Source: Clusia tigrina (lineage: Eukaryota > Arthropoda > Insecta > Diptera > Clusiidae). Taken from it: a DNA stretch of 64,000 nt. Each line of letters begins with the position of its first letter. The stretch's first letter is position 1. The notes under the pieces are model-generated. The model was given only the letters and a program-made list of their open reading frames with translations. It had not been told where the DNA came from and searched no databases. The translations under genes and the position numbers were made by a program. Shown here in pieces: positions 13,801 through 26,700 of the stretch. The stretch spans positions 240,343,889 through 240,407,888 of the forward strand of contig OV050030.1 in NCBI GenBank assembly GCA_920105625.2. Reading direction: 5' to 3'.

Positions 13801-13920
13801 GGAGCTTCATAAAACCTTGAAATTTTGTAACAATAAAGTACTCGAGCCTCTTGTCAATTTAAGCTATCGCTCAAAGCTATGCTACCCTTGTGTACCAAAT
13901 CAAACACTGATAAAACTTCA

Positions 13921-13945
13921 AATGGGCGTCATAAAACCCTGAAAT
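13921..13945 (+). other. 74-bp deletion junction in block B copy 1 (same at 21911-21935)
   Basis: AATGGGC of one monomer is joined directly to GTCATAAAACCCTG of the next, losing 74 bp. The intact left partner would continue GGGCCTAATTTC and the intact right partner reads GAGCGTCATAAAA, so the two share GC at the break. The junction recurs in copy 2 at 21916/21917, exactly 7989 bp away. The ACCCTG to the right is a rare variant also seen near 14730, 22719 and 30588, which identifies the donor class. Confidence 0.88.
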
Positions 13946-16138
13946 TTTGTAACAATAAAGTACTCGAGCCTCTTGTCAATTTAAGCTATCGCTCAAAGCT
14001 ATGCTACCCTTGAGTCCCAAATCAAACACTGGTAAAACTTCAAATGGCCCTAACTTCTATACGGTACGTCTTACACCTATCAAAGTTTGCAACAGACAAA
14101 TGCTTGTAACTTTTTACTGCAGCGTCATAAAACCTTGAAATTTTGTAACAATAAAGTACTCGAGCCTCTTGTCAATTTAAGCTATCGCTCAAAGCTATGC
14201 TACCCTTGAGTCCCAAATCAAACACTGGTAAAACTTCAAATGGCCCTAACTTCTATACGGAACGTCCTACACCTATCAAAGTTTGCAACATACAAAAGCT
14301 TGTAACTTTTTACTGGAGCGTCATAAAAATTTTGAAATTTTGAAATTTTGTAACAATAAAGTACTCGAGCCTCTTGTCAATTTAAGCTATCGCTCAAAGC
14401 TTTGCTACCCTTGAGACCCAAATCAAACACTTATAGAACTTCAAATGGCCCTAACTTCTATACGGTACGTCCTACACCTATCAAAGTTTGCAACATTCAA
14501 ATGCTTGTAACTTTTTACTGGAGCGTCATAAAACCTTGAAATTTTGTAACAATAAAGTACTCGAGCCTCTTGTCAATTTAAGCTATCACTCAAAGCTATA
14601 CTACCCTCTAGTCCCAAATCAGACAATGATAAAACTTCAAATGGCCCTAACTTCTATACGGAACGTCCTACACCTATCAAAGTTTGCAACTTACAAAAGC
14701 TGGTAACTTTTTACTGGAGCGTCATAAAACCCTGAAATTTTGTAACAATAAAGTACTCGAGCCTCTTGTCAATTTAAGCTATCGCTCAAAGCTATGCTAC
14801 CCTTGAGTCCCAAATCAAACACTGGTAAAACTTCAAATGGCCCTAACTTCTATACGGTACGTCTTACACCTATCAAAGTTTGCAACAGACAAATGCTTGT
14901 AACTTTTTACTGCAGCGTCATAAAACCTTGAAATTTTGTAACAATAAAGTACTCGAGCCTCTTGTCAATTTAAGCTATCGCTCAAAGCTATGCTACCCTT
15001 GAGTCCCAAATCAAACACTGGTAAAACTTCAAATGGCCCTAACTTCTATACGGTACGTCCTACACCTATCAAAGTTTGCAACATTCAAATGCTTGTAACT
15101 TTTTACTGGAGCTTCATAAAACCTTGAAATTTTGTAACAATAAAGTACTCGAGCCTCTTGTCAATTTAAGCTATCGCTCAAAGCTATGCTACCCTTGTGT
15201 ACCAAATCAAACACTGATAAAACTTCAAATGGGCCTAATTTTTATACGGAACGTCCTACACCTATCAAAGTTTGCAACATACAAAAGCTTGTAACTTTTT
15301 ACTGGAGCTTCATAAAACCTTGAAATTTTGTAACAATAAAGTACTCGAGCCTCTTGTCAATTTAAGCTATCGCTCAAAGCTTTGCTACCCTTGAGACCCA
15401 AATCAAACACTTATAGAACTTCAAATGGCCCTTACTTCTATACGGTACGTCCTACACCTATCAAAGTTTGCAACATTCAAATGCTTGTAACTTTTTACTG
15501 GAGCTTCATAAAACCTTGAAATTTTGTAAAAATAAAGTACTCGAGCCTCTTGTCAATTTAAGCTATCGCTCAAAGCTATGCTACCCTTGTGTACCAAATC
15601 AAACACTAATAAAACTTCAAATGGGCCTAATTTCTATACGGAACGTCTTACACCTATCAAAGTTTGCAACATTCAAATGCTTGTAACTTTTTACTGGAGC
15701 GTCATAAAACCTTGAAATTTTGTAACAATAAAGTACTCGAGCCTCTTGTCAATTTAAGCTATCGCTCAAAGCTATGCTACCCTTGAGTCCCAAATCAAAC
15801 ACTGGTAAAACTTCAAATGGCCCTAACTTCTATATGGTACGTCCTACACCTATCAAAGTTTGCAATATTCAAATGCTTGTAACTTTTTACTGGAGCTTCA
15901 TAAAACCTTAAAATTTTGTAACAATAAAGTACTCGAGCCTCTTGTCAATTTAAGCTATCGCTCAAAGCTATGCTACCCTTGTGTACCAAATCAAACACTG
16001 ATAAAACTTCAAATGGGCCTAATTTCTATACGGAACGTCCTACACCTATCAAAGTTTGCAACATACAAAAGCTTGTAACTTTTTACTGGAGCGTCATAAA
16101 ACCTTGAAATTTTGTAACAATAAAGTACTCGAGCGTCT

Positions 16139-19100
16139 TGTCAATTTAAGCTATCGCTCAAAGCTATGCTACCCTTGAGACCCAAATCAAACACTTATAG
16201 AACTTCAAATGGCCCTAACTTCTATACGGTACGTCCTACACCTATCAAAGTTTGCAACATTCAAATGCTTGTAACTTTTTACTGGAGCGTCATAAAACCT
16301 TGAAATTTTGTAACAATAAAGTACTCGAGCCTCTTGTCAATTTAAGCTATCGCTCAAAGCTATGCTACCCTTGAGTCCCAAATCAAACACTGGTAAAACT
16401 TCAAATGGCCCTAACTTCTATACGGTACGTCCTACACCTATCAAAGTTTGCAACATTCAAATGCTTGTAACTTTTTACTGGAGCTTCATAAAACCTTGAA
16501 ATTTTGTAACAATAAAGTACTCGAGCCTCTTGTCAATTTAAGCTATCGCTCAAAGCTATGCTACCCTTGTGTACCAAATCAAACACTGATAAAACTTCAA
16601 ATGGGCCTAATTTTTATACGGAACGTCCTACACCTATCAAAGTTTGCAACATACAAAAGCTTGTAACTTTTTACTGGAGCGTCATAAAACCTTGAAATTT
16701 TGTAACAATAAAGTACTCGAGCCTCTTGTCAATTTAAGCTATCGCTCAAAGCTATGCTACCCTCTAGTCCCAAATCAAACAATGATAAAACTTCAAATGA
16801 CCCTAACTTCTATACGGTACGTCCTATACCTATCAAAGTTTGCAACATTCAAATGCTTGTAACTTTTTACTGGAGCTTCATAAAACCTTGAAATTTTGTA
16901 ACAATAAAGTACTCGAGCCTCTTGTCAATTTAAACTATCGCTCAAAGCTATGCTACCCTTGTGTAAAAAATCAAACACTGATAAAACTTCAAATGGGCCT
17001 AATTTCTATACGGAACGTCCTACACCTATCAAAGTTTGCAACATACAAAAGCTTGTAACTTTTTACTGGAGCGTCATAAAAATTTTGAAATTTTGAAATT
17101 TTGTAACAATAAAGTACTCGAGCCTCTTGTCAATTTAAGCTATCGCTCAAAGCTTTGCTACCCTTGAGACCCAAATCAAACACTTATAGAACTTCAAATG
17201 GCCCTAACTTCTATACGGTACGCCCTACACCTATCAAAGTTTGCAACATTCAAATGCTTCTAACTTTTTACTGGAGCGTCATAAAACCTTGAAATTTTGT
17301 AACAATAAAGTACTCGAGCCTCTTGTCAATTTAAGCTATCGCTCAAAGCTATACTACCCTCTAGTCCCAAATCAAACAATGATAAAACTTCAAATGGCCC
17401 TAAATTCTATACGGAACGTCCTACACCTATCAAAGTTTGCAACTTCCAAAAGCTTGTAACTTTTTACTGGAGCGTCATAAAACCTTGAAATTTTGTAACA
17501 ATAAAGTACTCGAGCGTTTTGTCAATTTAAGCTATCGCTCAAAGCTATGCTACCCTTGAGACCCAAATCAAACACTTATAGAACTTCAGATGGCCCTAAC
17601 TTCTATACGGTACGTCCTACACCTATCAAAGTTTGCAACATTCAAATGCTTGTAACTTTTTACTGGAGCGTCATAAAACCTTGAAATTTTGTAACAATAA
17701 AGTACTCGAGCCTCTTGTCAATTTAAGCTATCGCTCAAAGCTATGCTACCCTTGAGTCCCAAATCAAACACTGGTAAAACTTCAAATGGCCCTAACTTCT
17801 ATACGGTACTTCCTAAACCTATCAAAGTTTGCAACATACAAAAGCTTGTAACTTTTTACTGGAGCGTCATAAAACCTTGAAATTTTGTAACAATAAAGTA
17901 CTCGAGCCTCTTGTCAATTTAAGCTATCGCTCAAAGCTTTGCTACCCTTGAGACCCAAATCAAACACTTATAGAACTTCAAATGACCCTAACTTCTATAC
18001 GGTCCGTCCTACACCTATCAAAGTTTGCAACATTCAAATGCTTGTAACTTTTTACTGGAGCGTCATAAAACCTTGAAATTTTGTAACAATAAAGTACTCG
18101 AGCCTCTTGTCAATTTAAGTTATCGCTCACAGCTATGCTACCCTTGAGTCCCAAATCAAACACTGATAAAACTTCTAATGGCCCTAACTTCCATACGGTA
18201 CGTCCTACACCTATCAAAGTTTGCAACATACAAAGGCTTGTAACTTGTTACTGGAGCGTCAGAAAACCTTGAAATTTTGTAACAATAAAGTACTCGAGCG
18301 TCTTGTCAATTTAAGCTATCGCTCAAAGTTATGCTACCCTTGAGTCCCAAATCAAACACTCATAAAACTTCAAATGGCCCTAACTTCTAAACGGTACGTC
18401 CTACACCTATCAAAGTTTGCAACATACAAATGTTTGTAGCTTTTTACTGGAGCGTCATAAAACCTTGAAATTTTGTAACAATAAAGTCATCGAGCCTCTG
18501 CTCAATTTAAGCTATCGCTCAAAGATATGCTACCCTTGAGTCCCAAATAAAACACTGATAAAACTTCAAATGGCCCTATCTTCTATACGGTACGTCCTAC
18601 ACCTATCAAAGTTTGCAACATACAAATGCTTATAACTTTTTACTGAAGCGTCATAAACCCTTGAAATAGTTAAACAATAAAGTACTCGAGCCTCTTGTCA
18701 ATGTAAGCTATCGCTCAAAGCTGTGCTAAACTTGAGTCCCAAATCAAACGCTGATAAAACTTCAAATGACCCTAACTTCTATACGGTACGTCTTACACCT
18801 ATCAAAGTTTGCAACAGACAAATGCTTGTAACTTTTTACTGCAGCGTCATAAAACCTTGAAATTTTGTAACAATAAAGTACTCGAGCCTCTTGTCAATTT
18901 AAGCTATCGCTCAAAGCTATGCTACCCTCTAGTCCCAAATCAAACAATGATAAAACTTCAAATGACCCTAACTTCTATACGGTACGTCCTATACCTATCA
19001 AAGTTTGCAACATTCAAATGCTTGTAACTTTTTACTGGAGCTTCATAAAACCTTGAAATTTTGTAACAATAAAGTACTCGAGCCTCTTGTCAATTTAAGC

Positions 19101-22100
19101 TATCGCTCAAAGCTATGCTACCCTTGTGTACCAAATCAAACACTGATAAAACTTCAAATGGGCCTAATTTTTATACGGAACGTCCTATACCTATCAAAGT
19201 TTGCAACATACAAAAGCTTGTAACTTTTTACTGGAGCGTCATAAAACCTTGAAATTTTGTAACAATAAAGTACTCGAGCCTCTTGTCAATTTAAGCTATC
19301 GCTCAAAGCTTTGCTACCCTTGAGACCCAAATCAAACACTTATAGAACTTCAAATGGCCCTTACTTCTATACGGTACGTCCTACACCTATCAAAGTTTGC
19401 AACATTCAAATGCTTGTAACTTTTTACTGGAGCTTCATAAAACCTTGAAATTTTGTAAAAATAAAGTACTCGAGCCTCTTGTCAATTTAAGCTATCGCTG
19501 AAAGCTATGCTACCCTTGTGTACCAAATCAAACACTGATAAAACTTCAAATGGGCCTAATTTCTATACGGAACGTCCTACACCTATCAAAGTTTGCAACA
19601 TACAAAAGCTTGTAACTTTTTACTGGAGCGTCATAAAAATTTTGAAATTTTGAAATTTTGTAACAATAAAGTACTCGAGCCTCTTGTCAATTTAAGCTAT
19701 CGCTCAAAGCTTTGCTACCCTTGAGACCCAAATCAAACACTTATAGAACTTCAAATGGCCCTAACTTCTATACAGTACGTCCTACACCTATCAAAGTTTG
19801 CAACATTCAAATGCTTCTAACTTTTTACTGGAGCGTCATAAAACCTTGAAATTTTGTAACAATAAAGTACTCGAGCCTCTTGTCAATTTAAGCTATCGCT
19901 CAAAGCTATACTACCCTCTAGTCCCAAATCAAACAATGATAAAACTTCAAATGGCCCTAAATTCTATACGGAACGTCCTACACCTATCAAAGTTTGCAAC
20001 TTCCAAAAGCTTGTAACTTTTTACTGGAGCGTCATAAAACCTTGAAATTTTGTAACAATAAAGTACTCGAGCGTCTTGTCAATTTAAGCTATCGCTCAAA
20101 GCTATGCTACCCTTGAGACGCAAATCAAACACTTATAGAACTTCAAATGGCCCTAACTTCTATACGGTACGTCCTACACCTATCAAAGTTTGCAACATTC
20201 AAATGCTTGTAACTTTTTACTGGAGCGTCATAAAACCTTGAAATTTTGTAACAATAAAGTACTCGAGCCTCTTGTCAATTTAAGCTATCGCTCAAAGCTA
20301 TGCTACCCTTGAGTCCCAAATCAAACACTGGTAAAACTTCAAATGGCCCTAACTTCTATACGGTACGTCTTACACCTATCAAAGTTTGCAACAGACAAAT
20401 GCTTGTAACTTTTTACTGCAGCGTCATAAAACCTTGAAATTTTGTAACAATAAAGTACTCGAGCCTCTTGTCAATTTAAGCTATCGCTCAAAGCTATGCT
20501 ACCCTTGAGTCCCAAATCAAACACTGGTAAAACTTCAAATGGCCCTAACTTCTATATGGTACGTCCTACACCTATCAAAGTTTGCAATATTCAAATGCTT
20601 GTAACTTTTTACTGGAGCTTCATAAAACCTTGAAATTTTGTAACAATAAAGTACTCGAGCCTCTTGTCAATTTAAGCTATCGCTCAAAGCTATGCTACCC
20701 TTGTGTACCAAATCAAACACTGATAAAACTTCAAATGGGCCTAATTTCTATACGGAACGTCCTACACCTATCAAAGTTTGCAACATACAAAAGCTTGTAA
20801 CTTTTTACTGGAGCGTCATAAAACCTTGAAATTTTGTAACAATAAAGTACTCGAGCGTCTTGTCAATTTAAGCTATCGCTCAAAGCTATGCTACCCTTGA
20901 GACCCAAATCAAACACTTATAGAACTTCAAATGGCCCTAACTTCTATACGGTACGTCCTACACCTATCAAAGTTTGCAACATTCAAATGCTTGTAACTTT
21001 TTACTGGAGCGTCATAAAACCTTGAAATTTTGTAACAATAAAGTACTCGAGCCTCTTGTCAATTTAAGCTATCGCTCAAAGCTATGCTACCCTTGAGTCC
21101 CAAATCAAACACTGGTAAAACTTCAAATTACCCTAACTTCTATACGGTACGTCTTACACCTATCAAAGTTTGCAACAGACAAATGCTTGTAACTTTTTAC
21201 TGCAGCGTCATAAAACCTTGAAATTTTGTAACAATAAAGTACTCGAGCCTCTTGTCAATTTAAGCTATCGCTCAAAGCTATGCTACCCTTGAGTCCGAAA
21301 TCAAACACTGATAAAACTTCAAATGGCCCTAACTTCTATACGGTACGTCCTACACCTATCAAAGTTTGCAACATACAAACGCTTGTAACTTTTTACTGCA
21401 GCGTCATAAAACCTTGAAATTTTGAAACATTAAAGTACTCGAGCCTCTTGTCAATTTAAGCTATCGCTCAAAGCTATGCTACCCTTGTGTACCAAATCAA
21501 ACACTGGTAAAACTTCAAATGGCCCTAACTTCTATACGGTACATCCTACACCTATCAAAGTTCGCAACATTTAAATGTTTGTAACTTTTTACTGGAGCGT
21601 CATAAAACCTTGAAATTTTGTAACAATAAAGTACTCGAGCCTCTTGTCAATTTAAGCTATCGCTCAAAGCTATGCTACCCTCTAGTCCCAAATCAAACAA
21701 TGATAAAACTTCAAATGACCCTAACTTCTATACGGTACGTCCTATACCTATCAAAGTTTGCAACATTCAAATGCTTGTAACTTTTTACTGGAGCTTCATA
21801 AAACCTTGAAATTTTGTAACAATAAAGTACTCGAGCCTCTTGTCAATTTAAGCTATCGCTCAAAGCTATGCTACCCTTGTGTACCAAATCAAACACTGAT
21901 AAAACTTCAAATGGGCGTCATAAGACCCTGAAATTTTGTAACAATAAAGTACTCGAGCCTCTTGTCAATTTAAGCTATCGCTCAAAGCTATGCTACCCTT
22001 GAGTCCCAAATCAAACACTGGTAAAACTTCAAATGGCCCTAACTTCTATACGGTACGTCTTACACCTATCAAAGTTTGCAACAGACAAATGCTTGTAACT

Positions 22101-23773
22101 TTTTACTGCAGCGTCATAAAACCTTGAAATTTTGTAACAATAAAGTACTCGAGCCTCTTGTCAATTTAAGCTATCGCTCAAAGCTATGCTACCCTTGAGT
22201 CCCAAATCAAACACTGGTAAAACTTCAAATGGCCCTAACTTCTATACGGAACGTCCTACACCTATCAAAGTTTGCAACATACAAAAGCTTGTAACTTTTT
22301 ACTGGAGCGTCATAAAAATTTTGAAATTTTGAAATTTTGTAACAATAAAGTACTCGAGCCTCTTGTCAATTTAAGCTATCGCTCAAAGCTTTGCTACCCT
22401 TGAGACCCAAATCAAACACTTATAGAACTTCAAATGGCCCTAACTTCTATACGGTACGTCCTACACCTATCAAAGTTTGCAACATTCAAATGCTTGTAAC
22501 TTTTTACTGGAGCGTCATAAAACCTTGAAATTTTGTAACAATAAAGTACTCGAGCCTCTTGTCAATTTAAGCTATCACTCAAAGCTATACTACCCTCTAG
22601 TCCCAAATCAGACAATGATAAAACTTCAAATGGCCCTAACTTCTATACGGAACGTCCTACACCTATCAAAGTTTGCAACTTACAAAAGCTGGTAACTTTT
22701 TACTGGAGCGTCATAAAACCCTGAAATTTTGTAACAATAAAGTACTCGAGCCTCTTGTCAATTTAAGCTATCGCTCAAAGCTATGCTACCCTTGAGTCCC
22801 AAATCAAACACTGGTAAAACTTCAAATGGCCCTAACTTCTATACGGTACGTCTTACACCTATCAAAGTTTGCAACAGACAAATGCTTGTAACTTTTTACT
22901 GCAGCGTCATAAAACCTTGAAATTTTGTAACAATAAAGTACTCGAGCCTCTTGTCAATTTAAGCTATCGCTCAAAGCTATGCTACCCTTGAGTCCCAAAT
23001 CAAACACTGGTAAAACTTCAAATGGCCCTAACTTCTATACGGTACGTCCTACACCTATCAAAGTTTGCAACATTCAAATGCTTGTAACTTTTTACTGGAG
23101 CTTCATAAAACCTTGAAATTTTGTAACAATAAAGTACTCGAGCCTCTTGTCAATTTAAGCTATCGCTCAAAGCTATGCTACCCTTGTGTACCAAATCAAA
23201 CACTGATAAAACTTCAAATGGGCCTAATTTTTATACGGAACGTCCTACACCTATCAAAGTTTGCAACATACAAAAGCTTGTAACTTTTTACTGGAGCGTC
23301 ATAAAACCTTGAAATTTTGTAACAATAAAGTACTCGAGCCTCTTGTCAATTTAAGCTATCGCTCAAAGCTTTGCTACCCTTGAGACCCAAATCAAACACT
23401 TATAGAACTTCAAATGGCCCTTACTTCTATACGGTACGTCCTACACCTATCAAAGTTTGCAACATTCAAATGCTTGTAACTTTTTACTGGAGCTTCATAA
23501 AACCTTGAAATTTTGTAAAAATAAAGTACTCGAGCCTCTTGTCAATTTAAGCTATCGCTCAAAGCTATGCTACCCTTGTGTACCAAATCAAACACTAATA
23601 AAACTTCAAATGGGCCTAATTTCTATACGGAACGTCTTACACCTATCAAAGTTTGCAACATTCAAATGCTTGTAACTTTTTACTGGAGCGTCATAAAACC
23701 TTGAAATTTTGTAACAATAAAGTACTCGAGCCTCTTGTCAATTTAAGCTATCGCTCAAAGCTATGCTACCCTT
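16139..23773 (+). repeat. HOR block B, copy 2
   Basis: This copy matches copy 1 at offset 7989 through about 23773, with only scattered substitutions seen by eye (for example near 17489, 18233, 20737, 21128, 21925 and 23290). All three 9-bp insertions and the 74-bp deletion are shared, so they predate the duplication. At about 23774 the sequence jumps to match 16961 onward (offset 6813), where the distinctive GTGTAAAAAATC variant lies. That jump skips roughly four monomers and starts the third copy. Confidence 0.92.
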
Positions 23774-26700
23774 GTGTAAAAAATCAAACACTGATGAAAC
23801 TTCAAATGGGCCTAATTTCTATACGGAACGTCCTACACCTATCAAAGTTTGCAACATACAAAAGCTTGTAACTTTTTACTGGAGCGTCATAAAAATTTTG
23901 AAATTTTGAAATTTTGTAACAATAAAGTACTCGTGCCTCTTGTCAATTTAAGCTATCGCTCAAAGCTTTGCTACCCTTGAGACCCAAATCAAACACTTAT
24001 AGAACTTCAAATGGCCCTAACTTCTATACGGTACGCCCTACACCTATCAAAGTTTGCAACATTCAAATGCTTCTAACTTTTTACTGGAGCGTCATAAAAC
24101 CTTGAAATTTTGTAACAATAAAGTACTCGAGCCTCTTGTCAATTTAAGCTATCGCTCAAAGCTATACTACCCTCTAGTCCCAAATCAAACAATGATAAAA
24201 CTTCAAATGGCCCTAAATTCTATACGGAACGTCCTACACCTATCAAAGTTTGCAACTTCCAAAAGCTTGTAACTTTTTACTGGAGCGTCATAAAATCTTG
24301 AAATTTTGTAACAATAAAGTACTCGAGCGTTTTGTCAATTTAAGCTATCGCTCAAAGCTATGCTACCCTTGAGACCCAAATCAAACACTTATAGAACTTC
24401 AGATGGCCCTAACTTCTATACGGTACGTCCTACACCTATCAAAGTTTGCAACATTCAAATGCTTGTAACTTTTTACTGGAGCGTCATAAAACCTTGAAAT
24501 TTTGTAACAATAAAGTACTCGAGCCTCTTGTCAATTTAAGCTATCGCTCAAAGCTATGCTACCCTTGAGTCCCAAATCAAACACTGGTAAAACTTCAAAT
24601 GGCCCTAACTTCTATACGGTACGTCTTACACCTATCAAAGTTTGCAACAGACAAATGCTTGTAACTTTTTACTGCAGCGTCATAAAACCTTGAAATTTTG
24701 TAACAATAAAGTACTCGAGCCTCTTGTCAATTTAAGCTATCGCTCAAAGCTATGCTACCCTTGAGTCCCAAATCAAACACTGGTAAAACTTCAAATGGCC
24801 CTAACTTCTATACGGTACGTCCTAAACCTATCAAAGTTTGCAACATTCAAATGCTTGTAACTTTTTACTGGAGCTTCATAAAACCTTGAAATTTTGTAAC
24901 AATAAAGTACTCGAGCCTCTTGTCAATTTAAGCTATCGCTCAAAGCTATGCTACCCTTGTGTACCAAATCAAACACTGATAAAACTTCAAATGGGCCTAA
25001 TTTCTATACGGAACGTCCTACACCTATCAAAGTTTGCAACATACAAAAGCTTGTAACTTTTTACTGGAGCGTCATAAAACCTTGAAATTTTGTAACAATA
25101 AAGTACTCGAGCCTCTTGTCAATTTAAGCTATCGCTCAAAGCTTTGCTACCCTTGAGACCCAAATCAAACACTTATAGAACTTCAAATGACCCTAACTTC
25201 TATACGGTCCGTCCTACACCTATCAAAGTTTGCAACATTCAAATGCTTGTAACTTTTTACTGGAGCGTCATAAAACCTTGAAATTTTGTAACAATAAAGT
25301 ACTCGAGCCTCTTGTCAATTTAAGTTATCGCTCACAGCTATGCTACCCTTGAGTCCCAAATCAAACACTGATAAAACTTCTAATGGCCCTAACTTCCATA
25401 CGGTACGTCCTACACCTATCAAAGTTTGCAACATACAAATGCTTGTAACTTGTTACTGGAGCGTCAGAAAACCTTGAAATTTTGTAACAATAAAGTACTC
25501 GAGCGTCTTGTCAATTTAAGCTATCGCTCAAAGTTATGCTACCCTTGAGTCCCAAATCAAACACTCATAAAACTTCAAATGGCCCTAACTTCTAAACGGT
25601 ACGTCCTACACCTATCAAAGTTTGCAACATACAAATGTTTGTAGCTTTTTACTGGAGCGTCATAAAACCTTGAAATTTTGTAACAATAAAGTACTCGAGC
25701 CTCTGCTCAATTTAAGCTATCGCTCAAAGATATGCTACCCTTGAGTCCCAAATAAAACACTGATAAAACTTCAAATGGCCCTATCTTCTATACGGTACGT
25801 CCTACACCTATCAAAGTTTGCAACATACAAATGCTTATAACTTTTTACTGAAGCGTCATAAACCCTTGAAATAGTTAAACAATAAAGTACTCGAGCCTCT
25901 TGTCAATGTAAGCTATCGCTCAAAGCTGTGCTAAACTTGAGTCCCAAATCAAACGCTGATAAAACTTCAAATGACCCTAACTTCTATACGGTACGTCTTA
26001 CACCTATCAAAGTTTGCAACAGACAAATGCTTGTATCTTTTTACTGCAGCGTCATAAAACCTTGAAATTTTGTAACAATAAAGTACTCGAGCCTCTTGTC
26101 AATTTAAGCTATCGCTCAAAGCTATGCTACCCTCTAGTCCCAAATCAAACAATGATAAAACTTCAAATGACCCTAACTTCTATACGGTACGTCCTATACC
26201 TATCAAAGTTTGCAACATTCAAATGCTTGTAACTTTTTACTGGAGCTTCATAAAACCTTGAAATTTTGTAACAATAAAGTACTCGAGCCTCTTGTCAATT
26301 TAAGCTATCGCTCAAAGCTATGCTACCCTTGTGTACCAAATCAAACACTGATAAAACTTCAAATGGGCCTAATTTTTATACGGAACGTCCTATACCTATC
26401 AAAGTTTGCAACATACAAAAGCTTGTAACTTTTTACTGGAGCGTCATAAAACCTTGAAATTTTGTAACAATAAAGTACTCGAGCCTCTTGTCAATTTAAG
26501 CTATCGCTCAAAGCTTTGCTACCCTTGAGACCCAAATCAAACACTTATAGAACTTCAAATGGCCCTTACTTCTATACGGTACGTCCTACACCTATCAAAG
26601 TTTGCAACATTCAAATTCTTGTAACTTTTTACTGGAGCTTCATAAAACCTTGAAATTTTGTAAAAATAAAGTACTCGAGCCTCTTGTCAATTTAAGCTAT

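Larger units (their letters stand above)
8150..16138 (+). repeat. HOR block B, copy 1 (7989 bp, 41 monomer equivalents)
   Basis: Sequence from about 8150 recurs at a constant offset of 7989 bp until about 15785. The size is accounted for exactly: 41 x 196 = 8036, plus three 9-bp insertions (near 9091, 11648 and 14327), minus one 74-bp deletion (13927/13928). Rare markers shared with copy 2 include the highly diverged monomer near 10611-10806, the TCATCGAG variant near 10498 and TTCGCAACATTTAAATG near 13573. The left edge is placed where GAGCGTTTTG/GAGCGTCTTG begins to match. Confidence 0.92.
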
